A stretch of DNA of 64,000 nt from contig NC_012440.1 in NCBI RefSeq assembly GCF_000021565.1, forward strand, positions 1,566,210-1,630,209, given 5' to 3'. Each line of letters opens with the position of its first letter. Position 1 is the first letter of the stretch. Under the pieces are notes generated by a model that saw only the letters and a list, made by a program, of their open reading frames with translations, was not told where the DNA came from and searched no databases. This DNA is from Persephonella marina EX-H1. GTDB taxonomy: Bacteria; Aquificota; Aquificia; Aquificales; Hydrogenothermaceae. Below, in pieces: positions 36,107 to 44,516 of the stretch. The translations under genes were made by a program, and so were the position numbers.

Positions 36107-37983
36107 TAAAAGAACCATTTAAATATAATCGTAAACCGTCTATCCACCGTTGAGTACTTGAAGTTATCAATAAGGGTTGGTGTTTTTAACGCTTTATTTA
36201 AAAGGTTATCACCCTTTATAGATATCTCTTTACTATCATCAATATGGAAAGTTAAAGCTGTGGTCAGATCATAGCCATCTTTGATCCTGTAGGTTGATAC
36301 ACTGTAACCTTTTCTGTAAACAAGTCCTGTGTAAAGATCAAACCTGTTTCTTGTATAGAATAGTTTAATATGACCTCCCTGGTCTGGGCCAAGTTCAACG
36401 TCATCAAAATTTGTATCTGCCAGAAAGTAATTGAGAATTATTTTTGTGTTTTTGCCTGCTTTAATGCTGTAATCAAACGATATGAACTTGTACCTGAGTG
36501 TTGTATTTTCATTGTAGTATGCAAGTGTTACCGGATTTAAGACTATCTGGTTTTTTGTTATTGCATAACCTCCTACAATCCCAAACTTCTGGTTTTTTCC
36601 TTTAAATGTTATCTCAGAAGTCCATATCTTGTTTCTCTGTTTTCTGAGGGAAGGTTGGGTAACGATCTCTAAGAATACAGGTGGTGTGTAATAGACGGAA
36701 GCAAAACTTTTAAAAGATATAAAATGGTTTGAAAAGAGTATTATGCCTACCCTTGCTGTAAGGCCGTTTATATCTCTAAACTGTTTTTTCCTCTCATATC
36801 TGTCATATTTGATGCCGGCAATCAGCATATTTTCAGGAGAGAAGTAATAGCTGTTTTCAACGAATATTGAGTATAGATTTTCAGAGTTCTGGGTAAATAA
36901 TGAGATTCCACCGTATCTGATCTCGTCTATCTTATACCAGCTTCTCTGGTACTTTAATCCTAAGAAAAGCTCATTGTTTGGTCTGCTGAAATTTTTGTAC
37001 ACCTCAATACCGTATCTCTTTTCATAGGTGCTGTTCTCATATCCTTTCACATACTCTGTTGGATTGGAAACTATTATGAAATTAAGGGGAGTAAAGCTCT
37101 CCTGGTAGGTATAGGATTTTATATCATCGTAAAAAAGTATCAGCTTGAGTGATCTATCATCGAGATGTTTTGATGTTAGAGATATGTAGTTATGTCTTCC
37201 TGTAAAATCATCCTTATCCGGAGCTCCTCTGTAAGAAAAACCTCTGAATAGATCAGCATCCTTATACATACCTGAGTACTCAAATACTAAATCTTTATAT
37301 CTGAAGTATGTGTAAGTGAAGAAGTTACTGATTTCCTGTCTTATATCTTTATACTCGTTTCTGTACTTCTTCCATCTTATTGAGTTTTTACCTGTGTAGA
37401 CGAAGAAGGATGTGTGATCGTCCAGCTCCTTGCCGTAATAGGAATTAATACCGTATCCCTTTCTTGAAGATAGGAATGTTCCTAAGTATCCACCGTTCTC
37501 CCTTTCCGGTGGTTTTGTGTACAGCTTTATTATCAGACCTGCCGTTTCATTGTTGAACCTTATAGCACTTTCGCCCTGGTATATCTCTATATGATCTACA
37601 AAATCTAAAGGGATCTCACCCCATATCGGGAATGGTGTCCTTCTGTATACAGAACTTACCTCGTGGTCGTTTATATAAAGTCTTATTGTTGTATTGTTTA
37701 TAGGGTACATTGTTGCGTAAGCGATCACATTTTCACCGAGCATATTTTTCTGGAGGATAAAAAATCTGATTATCTTCAGAACATCTTCAAGTGTGTAAGC
37801 CTGCATCTTTTCAAGATCTTCTCTGGTGAAAATTATGAGATGCCCTTCAGATTCAAGCTTTGTTTTTTTTGATAGCTCTGACTTCTCCCTGTACTCCTCA
37901 AGGATATCGGTGATAGAATTACTGTAGGACTGTCCTGTCAAAAACAGCACCAGCAAACATAATACAACAGTAACTCTTAACAT
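36106..37983 (-). CDS. TonB-dependent receptor-like outer membrane protein
   Basis: The 625-residue protein has a signal peptide (about 1-20), a plug domain with LEDVLKIIRFF, FVDHIEIYQGESAIRFNNETAGLIIKLYT, and a beta-barrel ending in aromatic Phe (KWFF), the outer-membrane targeting end. The plug fits the receptor family (BtuB/FepA/CirA) that imports or senses vitamin B12, siderophores or metals. A TonB box near the N-terminus is not clear, and TonB is not in the window. The ATG at 37983 overlaps mobA by 7 bp. With the YfiR-like and GGDEF-EAL genes it may act as a sensor rather than only a transporter. Confidence 0.85.
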   Translation of the reverse strand: MLRVTVVLCLLVLFLTGQSYSNSITDILEEYREKSELSKKTKLESEGHLIIFTREDLEKMQAYTLEDVLKIIRFFILQKNMLGENVIAYATMYPINNTTIRLYINDHEVSSVYRRTPFPIWGEIPLDFVDHIEIYQGESAIRFNNETAGLIIKLYTKPPERENGGYLGTFLSSRKGYGINSYYGKELDDHTSFFVYTGKNSIRWKKYRNEYKDIRQEISNFFTYTYFRYKDLVFEYSGMYKDADLFRGFSYRGAPDKDDFTGRHNYISLTSKHLDDRSLKLILFYDDIKSYTYQESFTPLNFIIVSNPTEYVKGYENSTYEKRYGIEVYKNFSRPNNELFLGLKYQRSWYKIDEIRYGGISLFTQNSENLYSIFVENSYYFSPENMLIAGIKYDRYERKKQFRDINGLTARVGIILFSNHFISFKSFASVYYTPPVFLEIVTQPSLRKQRNKIWTSEITFKGKNQKFGIVGGYAITKNQIVLNPVTLAYYNENTTLRYKFISFDYSIKAGKNTKIILNYFLADTNFDDVELGPDQGGHIKLFYTRNRFDLYTGLVYRKGYSVSTYRIKDGYDLTTALTFHIDDSKEISIKGDNLLNKALKTPTLIDNFKYSTVDRRFTIIFKWFF

Positions 37984-38588
37984 TCTTTAACTTTCCTTTT
38001 TACAGCCTCATAAAGCTGTGGGGTGTTTATACTAAGGTAAGATGATAGATCTCTATCTATGTTTAATATTTTATCTTCAAAAATCTTTTTATGCCTGATT
38101 AATTTTATCCATCTATAAAGCGATCTAATACCTTTTTCGTGATAAGCTTCTCTTCCCTTGAGTAATGCGGACTTTCTGTAAACGGTGTTTAAAGGCTGAA
38201 ACTTCCCTTTTATTACGGGGATAACCGCTTCGTAATCATCTATCTCATCTATTAGAAATGGTATTATATCTGGTTTCAGTAAAGGTGTATCACAGGTTGA
38301 TATAAACACAAGATCATGATTTATGTGATCTATACAGCTTATTATCCCGTTCAGCGGACCAGAGTAAGGTTCTATATCCTTTACAAAGACAAAATCAGCC
38401 TTAAGATCGTACGTTTCCTTCATATAAAGGTCTTTTTCCCTGTTTCCAGAGATTATTATCTGGTCACAGTATATATCTAACTTCTCAAGTATATGCCTGA
38501 GGAATGTTTTACCACACAGCTCCAGGAAAGCTTTATCCCTTCCCATTCTTTTACTCTCTCCCCCTGCCAGAACAACTCCTGTAATCAT
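37977..38588 (-). CDS. mobA: Molybdenum cofactor guanylyltransferase MobA
   Basis: The protein of about 203 residues has the GTP-binding start VVLAGGESKRMGRDKAF, IISGNR, and the metal-binding STCDTPLLKP. These identify MobA, which adds GMP to molybdopterin to make the guanine dinucleotide form used by DMSO-reductase-family enzymes. The ATG at 38588 overlaps the preceding stop as TGATG; a GTG three bases earlier is possible. Its place between an outer-membrane factor and a TonB receptor is unusual, since mobA normally groups with moa or molybdoenzyme genes. A link to molybdate or metal status is possible but unproven. Confidence 0.87.
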   Translation of the reverse strand: MITGVVLAGGESKRMGRDKAFLELCGKTFLRHILEKLDIYCDQIIISGNREKDLYMKETYDLKADFVFVKDIEPYSGPLNGIISCIDHINHDLVFISTCDTPLLKPDIIPFLIDEIDDYEAVIPVIKGKFQPLNTVYRKSALLKGREAYHEKGIRSLYRWIKLIRHKKIFEDKILNIDRDLSSYLSINTPQLYEAVKRKVKEC

Positions 38589-39772
38589 CACAGCTCTCCA
38601 AGAAGGGCTTTTATATTTATATACTCTACATTTGTGTTGTATATTGACTCCACAGCTTCAATCTCTGAGTTCAATGAGTCTCTGATTGCTATTATAAGAT
38701 CAGATATATCTCTTTTACCTTCTAAAAACTCCATTTTTGAGATCTGAATATTCATACCATGTTTGCTCTTTAAAGAGTTGTTAATCAGATTGTAAATATA
38801 CCTGTTTTTCTTTATTCTGTAATAGCTTGATAGAAGCTGGTACCTCAGTAAATTCTCAATGTATCTTATCTCTTCTTCTATGGAGACCTTTTTCAGCTGG
38901 GCTTCTAAAACGATCTGTTCCTGTCTTATAGTTCTCCATATCGGTATATTGACCCCAATTCCTACAGAAAAGCTGTCCTGAAGTCTGTCTTCAGGTGTTG
39001 TTCTGAGTGAGAGTGAAAGATCAGGATAGTAGATCATCTTTGAGAGTTTAAGTGATTTACTTAATCTTTCCAGTCTTTTTCTGTAGCTCTGTAGCAGTGG
39101 ACTTTTGTCTTTCATCTCCTCAAGAAGCGTTTCAGGTGTAACATCTATATTTACGATCTTCAGGTTTATGTTTATATCGTTAAGTGTGTCATTTATAAGT
39201 GACTCAATATTTGAGAACTCTATCTTCTCATCTATGAGAAGACTCTGTTTTTCCTTATATAGATTTTCCACTATTATTAAAAATTTTAATCTGTCACCGT
39301 AGCTAAAATTTTCTTCTATCTCTGACTTTATCTTTTCTGTCAGTTCAATATACTTCTTGTATATCTTTATCTTTTCCCTTATAAGCCATAGTCTGTAAAC
39401 AGATTCATATATCTTCTGTATGATCTCATTTTTCTTTGAAAGGAGAAAAAAGTATTTCTCCTCATAATTTTTTGTCTCTATCTGGTAGATGGTATCTAAT
39501 TTTTTTGGGTAAGGGATTTTCTGTGAGATTTTGAATGTAACAGCTCTATATGGTTTTTCAAAGGCATCCCTCCCACCAAATGTGAGAGAGATAGACGGGT
39601 TAAAAAGTTTTCTGGCTACTTTTGCTTTTTTCTCCTGTATCTTCAGCTCTTTTTCAATCTTCCTTATTTCAGGGTTGTTTTTTCTCGCCTTATCAATAAG
39701 CTCCTGTACACTATCCCCATAACTGAAGGAAGCCACGCAAAAAAAAAGCAGTAAGGCTACTTTTGCCTGCAT
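38588..39772 (-). CDS. TolC-family outer membrane factor
   Basis: The 394-residue protein has a signal peptide (about 1-19, CVASFSYG). It has two helical repeats with the family pattern: ARKNNPEIRKIEKEL early, and MKDKSPLLQSYRKRLERL followed by LSLSLRTTPEDRLQDSFSVGIGVNIPIW in the second half. TolC-like proteins form the outer channel of RND or other efflux pumps. The pump and periplasmic adaptor genes are not here. The start overlaps the Fur-family gene by 16 bp. As the next genes are mobA and a TonB receptor, metal efflux is a possible role. Confidence 0.83.
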   Translation of the reverse strand: MQAKVALLLFFCVASFSYGDSVQELIDKARKNNPEIRKIEKELKIQEKKAKVARKLFNPSISLTFGGRDAFEKPYRAVTFKISQKIPYPKKLDTIYQIETKNYEEKYFFLLSKKNEIIQKIYESVYRLWLIREKIKIYKKYIELTEKIKSEIEENFSYGDRLKFLIIVENLYKEKQSLLIDEKIEFSNIESLINDTLNDININLKIVNIDVTPETLLEEMKDKSPLLQSYRKRLERLSKSLKLSKMIYYPDLSLSLRTTPEDRLQDSFSVGIGVNIPIWRTIRQEQIVLEAQLKKVSIEEEIRYIENLLRYQLLSSYYRIKKNRYIYNLINNSLKSKHGMNIQISKMEFLEGKRDISDLIIAIRDSLNSEIEAVESIYNTNVEYINIKALLGEL

Positions 39773-40191
39773 TCCTTACATATTCCAAATATCTCTAAAC
39801 GGTGGAACTCAGGTTTAAAATCATACTTGTTACATATCTTATCCTGTAGTTTCTCAATCTCATCTGAATGAAACTCTATAATCTTTCCACATTTTTTACA
39901 TATGAGATGGTCGTGGTGTTCCTTGAGAGCCACTTCATATATGGTTTTGTTTCCGTACTTGATAACCTCGTTAACGAGACCCATCTCTTTAAGAATGTTG
40001 AGTGTTCTGTAAACTGTTGCCCTGGATACGCTCATATTCTTTGTTTTGATCTTGTGGATAAGATCCTCAATCTCAAAGTGACCTTTTGTGGAAATTATCT
40101 TTCTGAAGATAGCTTCCCTCTGGGGAGTGTACTTTAAACCAGACTTTTTGATGTAATGTTTAAATTCCTTCAAAAGTTCTGATTTTTTCAT
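39757..40191 (-). CDS. Fur-family metalloregulator
   Basis: The protein has about 144 residues. The winged helix (KYTPQREAIFRKI, RATVYRTLNILKEMGLV) is followed by the metal-binding dimerisation domain EHHDHLICKKCGKIIEF, and by the second CxxC (ICKEC) near the C-terminus, which with the first forms the structural zinc site. It could be Fur (iron), PerR (peroxide) or Zur; the Asp/His pattern does not decide. I chose the ATG at 40191, behind AGAGGTGAGG; a GTG at 40197 would overlap the preceding stop by 4 bp. It is second in the operon and likely regulates it. Confidence 0.9.
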   Translation of the reverse strand: MKKSELLKEFKHYIKKSGLKYTPQREAIFRKIISTKGHFEIEDLIHKIKTKNMSVSRATVYRTLNILKEMGLVNEVIKYGNKTIYEVALKEHHDHLICKKCGKIIEFHSDEIEKLQDKICNKYDFKPEFHRLEIFGICKECRQK

Positions 40192-40193
40192 CC

Positions 40194-40802
40194 TCACCTC
40201 TTATCTGGTCTTTTTAGTTCAAAGGTATTTTCTTTAGTTATGAGGCAGTAATTTGCCCCTCCTAACCTTCCTATTATCTCAAGTTCTGTGGTATCAACAT
40301 ACCCTTTTTCATTTAGGATATCATCTCTTATGTGAAAATTCAAAACCTGACCAAGTATTATCCCCATCTTTCCTATCTGTATTATTTCATACTTTCTGCA
40401 CTCAATATTTACAGGAGACTCTTTCACCCTTGGAGCTTTTACATATGTTGAAGGAGCTGGTGTTAAACCTGTTTTTTCAAACTCGTCAATCTCACTCTCA
40501 AACGGTATTGATGATATATTCATCTCCTCAAGAAGATCTCTTGTAACAAGATTTATAACAAACTCTCCGGTTTCCTCTATATTTCTCCATGTATCTTTTT
40601 TTACACCTGGCTCTTTACTTCCTATGGAAACAACAACGAGAGGTGGATCACTTGAGATACCTGCATAATAGCTGAAGGGTGCAAGGTTGTTAATACCCTC
40701 CGGACTTACAGTTGAAATCCAGGCAATAGGCCTGGGAACGATCACAGAAGTCATAAGCTTATATATATTTTTTGGCTCTAAATTCTCTGTTTTTATCTCC
40801 AT
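40194..40802 (-). CDS. Flavin reductase family protein (flavoredoxin-like)
   Basis: The 202-residue split-barrel FMN protein has the segments SVIVPRPIAWISTVSPEG, NLAPFSYYAGISSDPPLVVVSIG, DTWRNIEETGEFVINL and PVNIECRKYEI, which define flavin reductase/flavoredoxin proteins. It probably moves electrons between NAD(P)H or ferredoxin and FMN. As first gene of the operon, before a Fur regulator, it could help reduce ferric iron or protect from oxygen, but this is inference. AGAGGACGGG precedes the ATG, and a promoter with an AT-rich palindrome lies just upstream. Confidence 0.83.
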   Translation of the reverse strand: MEIKTENLEPKNIYKLMTSVIVPRPIAWISTVSPEGINNLAPFSYYAGISSDPPLVVVSIGSKEPGVKKDTWRNIEETGEFVINLVTRDLLEEMNISSIPFESEIDEFEKTGLTPAPSTYVKAPRVKESPVNIECRKYEIIQIGKMGIILGQVLNFHIRDDILNEKGYVDTTELEIIGRLGGANYCLITKENTFELKRPDKR

Positions 40803-40819
40803 CCCGTCCTCTAATCTTA

Positions 40820-40848
40820 AATCTAACTTTATTTTTTAATAAAATCAA
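40820..40848 (-). promoter_or_regulatory. Candidate promoter and operator of the Fur/TonB/GGDEF-EAL operon
   Basis: On the minus strand TTGATT (40843-40848), a 17-nt spacer and TAGATT (40820-40825) resemble a sigma-70 promoter. The spacer is almost filled by a perfect palindrome TTTATT-N4-AATAAA (40828-40843). An AT-rich dyad at this site could be a binding site for the Fur-family protein of the operon, although it does not match the classic Fur or PerR box well. Confidence 0.4.
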
Positions 40849-40850
40849 CA

Positions 40851-41615
40851 CTATGTCTGTTCCTTTGCCCTCTCACTGCGAGGGTAGAGTATCTTTGCCA
40901 TAAATATTGAAAGCTCATAAAAAACAATAAGTGGTGAGGCCAGAAAAACCTGACTTATAACATCAGGTGGGGTTAATACAGCAGCAAGAACGAAAGCTGC
41001 TACAGCAAAGTAAGGTCTGAACTTTGAAAGGGTTTCAGGAGTAACAAGGCCTAACCTTGCAAGGAGTGAAAGAATAACTGGGAGCTCAAAGGTTATCCCA
41101 AAGGCGAATATAAGCCTTGTTACAAATGAGATATATGAGCTTACAGATATCATTGCTTCAACATCAAGCTGTGTATAACCAAATGTGAGAAGAAACTTTA
41201 TGGCAAGAGGAAGAACGCCGTAAAAGGCAAAAAGAACCCCTGAAACAAAGAAGATCGTTGTAAAGAATACAAAAGGAACTACAAGCTTCTTCTCATTTTC
41301 ATAAAGGGCAGGTTCTATAAATTTCCATATCTGGTAAAAAACAAAGGGGGACGATATAACAAAACCAACAAGTAGTGATATCTTTAAAGCTGTAAAGAAT
41401 GATTCTGTTGGTGTTAATGCTACAAGCTTTAAGTCTGGAAAGGCTTTATTTAAAGGTTCCTTGAATATATCAAAGAATATCTCAACCTGAGTAAAGACAA
41501 TTATCATTCCGATGAATACTGCTATCAAGCTTCGGAAAAGCCTTACCCTTAACTCTGCTAAATGTTCCGTAATCGGTGCTTCGTACTCTTCAGGACTCTT
41601 TGTTTCCTGCGTCAT
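40851..41615 (-). CDS. tatC: Sec-independent protein translocase TatC
   Basis: The 254-residue polytopic protein recognises twin-arginine signal peptides. The N-terminal cytoplasmic ITEHLAELRVRLFRSL, the conserved Pro in FKEPLNKAF, and the six hydrophobic segments are typical, as is FYQIWKFIEPALYENEKKLVVPF in the middle. The ATG lies inside tatA, a 26-bp overlap. Tat exports folded proteins such as molybdoenzymes; mobA is in the next operon downstream. Confidence 0.95.
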   Translation of the reverse strand: MTQETKSPEEYEAPITEHLAELRVRLFRSLIAVFIGMIIVFTQVEIFFDIFKEPLNKAFPDLKLVALTPTESFFTALKISLLVGFVISSPFVFYQIWKFIEPALYENEKKLVVPFVFFTTIFFVSGVLFAFYGVLPLAIKFLLTFGYTQLDVEAMISVSSYISFVTRLIFAFGITFELPVILSLLARLGLVTPETLSKFRPYFAVAAFVLAAVLTPPDVISQVFLASPLIVFYELSIFMAKILYPRSERAKEQT

Positions 41616-41940
41616 TTAGCTTTTCCTCTTTGCTTTTATTCTTAAATGATATCTTTTCCCTTTTTGGTCTGTACTCTTCCTTTTTTATCTCCTTCTCAAA
41701 CTCTTTTTCCCACTCATCCTTCTTTTCTTCCGTAAGATCCTTAGGTATTATATCCTCCTCTTTTGGGAGTGCCTTTGTTGTATCCTCAACAACAGCGGAT
41801 TTCACCTCATCTACAGTTGATTTTATCTCCCTGTAAAACTTACCTAAAGTTTTTGCGACCTCAGGTAGTCTTTTAGGTCCCAGGACAAGTAAGGCAACTA
41901 CAAAGATAACTACAAGCTCTGTAAATCCAATTCCAAACAT
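41590..41940 (-). CDS. tatA: TatA/TatB-type translocase subunit
   Basis: The 116-residue protein has the usual short N-terminal membrane helix (FGIGFTELVVIFVVALLVLGP), the FGPKRLP-like hinge, and the amphipathic helix EVAKTLGKFYREIKSTVDEV. A long acidic/basic tail follows. The start GFTEL with Glu8 is TatB-like, whereas the role of the only TatA/B in the operon may be combined. It overlaps tatC by 26 bp and lies 41 bp downstream of bamA. Confidence 0.88.
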   Translation of the reverse strand: MFGIGFTELVVIFVVALLVLGPKRLPEVAKTLGKFYREIKSTVDEVKSAVVEDTTKALPKEEDIIPKDLTEEKKDEWEKEFEKEIKKEEYRPKREKISFKNKSKEEKLNDAGNKES

Positions 41941-41981
41941 TTATCAAACCTCTTAAAATTTAGAGATAAACACATTATATA

Positions 41982-44513
41982 TCAAAATTGTATCCCTATA
42001 CTAAACTCTATCCTGTATGGGTACTCTCCAGCTTTTTTATCAAGTTTATATGCTATATCGAATATAAAAGACCCTACAGGTGTTGGGATATAAATACCTG
42101 CTCCGGTAGTTTTCCTTAGATAAAGCTTCCTGAGTTTTTTATCATCCTCGTAAACATTCCCGGCATCAAAGAATATAAAACCGTACAGATTGAAAGGTTG
42201 AAAGACAGGGAATCTTATATCGTTATTTATTAGAAACATACTTTTACCACCTTTCTTTAACTCACCTCCAACCTCTTCATAACCAAATCCTCTGAAATTA
42301 CCGAGACCACCTAAAAAGAACCTTTCAGATAGAGGTAGTTTATCCAGATTTCTTAACGTGTATCCAAAACTGAACTTCTGCGTAAAAACGAGAAAATAAA
42401 ATGGTCTGTAGTATCTGAAAGATGTTAAAAACCGAAGGTACTCAACATCTAAAAGTTCTTTTGTTATACCCAGGCTGAATATGTATCCTGAGGACGGATT
42501 CTGTTTTGGCTTTCTATGATCGTCTAATAGCCTGTATCCTATCTTACCTGTGCTGAAATTTTTTTTGGCGTAGTTATTCTGGTCTGTAAGCCTGTTGTAC
42601 ACTCTCTCAATATAGAAACTGTTTTTTACCCATCTGTTGTTTCTTCTACTTACCTGGATCTGAATACCTTCAATGTTAAGATCGTAAAGTTTGTGGTACT
42701 GGTAGCTTTTTAAAAATGTTATAAATCCTGAAGTTCTTTTTGGGAGTATTCTACTTCCAAATGATACACTGTAGTTTGTTCTTATATCTGATTTCTCAAT
42801 GTAAGCTGATGTCTCAAAACCGTAATTGAAAAGGTTTTTAAGTATAATGGATGTTGCAACCTTCAGTTTCTGGTCTGTGTTGTAACCTAAGATACCCTGA
42901 AATAAACCTCTTTTTTCTTCCCTCAGTATGAACGCTTTAGTGACATACTTCTCTTTTCTGTTCACATTGTAGTAGGGGGTTATTGAGCTGAAAAGATAAG
43001 TCCTGTAGAGAAAATCAAGCTCGTTATCAAACTCTTCAACGGTAAAAACCTTTTTCTGTGAGAGATTTCTTTTGACAGCTTTCAGATTCAGATGTTTCGT
43101 TCCGTAAAGGAATGCTGTTTTATTTATGTACGGTTCTCCTTTCTTTACAGAAATTTTTACAGATACATCTATCTTTTTTTCTGTCTCTTTAAACTGTGCA
43201 TCCAGTTCGGTCTGGGCATCTATATACCCTCTGTCTTTCAGGTACTCTCTTATTTCGTCCATTATACTTATAACTTTTTCCGGATTGTAAGGTGATGGAA
43301 TCTCAGGTTTTCTACCTTTCCAGCTGTAACCTTCTACTTTAAAATCTGTAAGTATGAACTGTTTTCCTTTAAAGGCTGATATCTGAAGGTAGACGGTTTT
43401 TTCTTCCTTGTTAAGTATCTCGTCTATACTGAGGCTGTAGTTCAGGTATCCCATCTGGTAGTATTTTTCTATATAACCTGCCAGGAAATTTCTTATCTCA
43501 TCTTTTCTATACGGAAGGCCTATATATTTTCCAAGTTTTTTTTCAAGATCATCTATATCCGTTTCCAGGTCTATATCTTCAATCAGGTATCTCTCACCTT
43601 CATTTATCACAAATTTTATGATACTCTCCTTTCTTAAAACATCTTCCTTAAACTGCGGGATGATCTCAACATCTAAAAAACCTGCGTTTCTGTAAAGTTT
43701 TTCCAGATTTTCAACAGATACTCCTATCTGGTAGAAATTGACTCCTTCCTCATAAAATGTTAACGCTTTTTTCAGTTTGTATTCTGGAATGTATCTGTTC
43801 CCTTCAAATATGATTCTGTATCTGTAACCTGTGTCAACGAGAATATTTAATGTGATATCTCCGTTATCTGGAGTAATACTCAGAATATTAACAAGAGCAT
43901 CATAGTAGTCCATCCCTGTCAGAAAATCCTCAATGCTGTCTATTTTCTCCTGAATCTTATTAAGGCTGAAGTCCTCCCCTTCAAGATCAAGTAAATCTGA
44001 AATTTTCTCCTTAAGGCTTTCAGATACGCTTTCCCTGTAAAAGATATTTACCTTCTTTATCTTGTAAAACTTTCCCTCATCAATATTTAGATAGAGTATC
44101 CCGTTCCCTTCTTCATCTATATGAAAGTGGATATCTATCTTTGCATACGGGTATCCCCTGTCCATATAAAACTGCTTCAATCTTACAGGTATGTTGTGTA
44201 TTGACTGTATATCTATAGGAAAACCCTCAACAAGACCTGCCACAGCTTTGATCTCTTTTTTCCAGAATGAGAACTTCCCTGTTATTATTACTTTTTTAAG
44301 ATAGGGTTTTCTCGTCAGGTACAGGGTCTCATCTGTGAAATGGATCTCTTCAAAATCGCCTGTTCTTTTCAGAAGATCGATGATAAGTTTTTTATCCTCT
44401 GTTAACTCATATACCTCTTTTATGTTGTTCCTTGGTAGAGGATAGTTTGTTATTATCTCAAATGAATGGGCTGACATATATAAAAAAAATAGTATCAGTA
44501 TAATAGCAGGCAT
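41982..44513 (-). CDS. bamA: BamA/TamA-family outer membrane assembly protein
   Basis: The 843-residue protein has a signal peptide (about 1-17), several POTRA domains (about 20-480) with repeats such as YLKKVIITGKF and IDEGKFYKIKKVNIFY, and a C-terminal 16-strand barrel. The barrel holds the conserved loop LGGLGNFRGFGYEEVG with the Arg-Gly-Phe motif, and ends in FSIGIQF, the Phe outer-membrane signal. Five or so POTRAs fit BamA; TamA has three. BamA folds all outer-membrane barrel proteins, so if this is the only copy it is essential. It lies 41 bp from tatA and 3 bp from the GT39 gene upstream. Confidence 0.87.
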   Translation of the reverse strand: MPAIILILFFLYMSAHSFEIITNYPLPRNNIKEVYELTEDKKLIIDLLKRTGDFEEIHFTDETLYLTRKPYLKKVIITGKFSFWKKEIKAVAGLVEGFPIDIQSIHNIPVRLKQFYMDRGYPYAKIDIHFHIDEEGNGILYLNIDEGKFYKIKKVNIFYRESVSESLKEKISDLLDLEGEDFSLNKIQEKIDSIEDFLTGMDYYDALVNILSITPDNGDITLNILVDTGYRYRIIFEGNRYIPEYKLKKALTFYEEGVNFYQIGVSVENLEKLYRNAGFLDVEIIPQFKEDVLRKESIIKFVINEGERYLIEDIDLETDIDDLEKKLGKYIGLPYRKDEIRNFLAGYIEKYYQMGYLNYSLSIDEILNKEEKTVYLQISAFKGKQFILTDFKVEGYSWKGRKPEIPSPYNPEKVISIMDEIREYLKDRGYIDAQTELDAQFKETEKKIDVSVKISVKKGEPYINKTAFLYGTKHLNLKAVKRNLSQKKVFTVEEFDNELDFLYRTYLFSSITPYYNVNRKEKYVTKAFILREEKRGLFQGILGYNTDQKLKVATSIILKNLFNYGFETSAYIEKSDIRTNYSVSFGSRILPKRTSGFITFLKSYQYHKLYDLNIEGIQIQVSRRNNRWVKNSFYIERVYNRLTDQNNYAKKNFSTGKIGYRLLDDHRKPKQNPSSGYIFSLGITKELLDVEYLRFLTSFRYYRPFYFLVFTQKFSFGYTLRNLDKLPLSERFFLGGLGNFRGFGYEEVGGELKKGGKSMFLINNDIRFPVFQPFNLYGFIFFDAGNVYEDDKKLRKLYLRKTTGAGIYIPTPVGSFIFDIAYKLDKKAGEYPYRIEFSIGIQF

Positions 44514-44516
44514 ACT

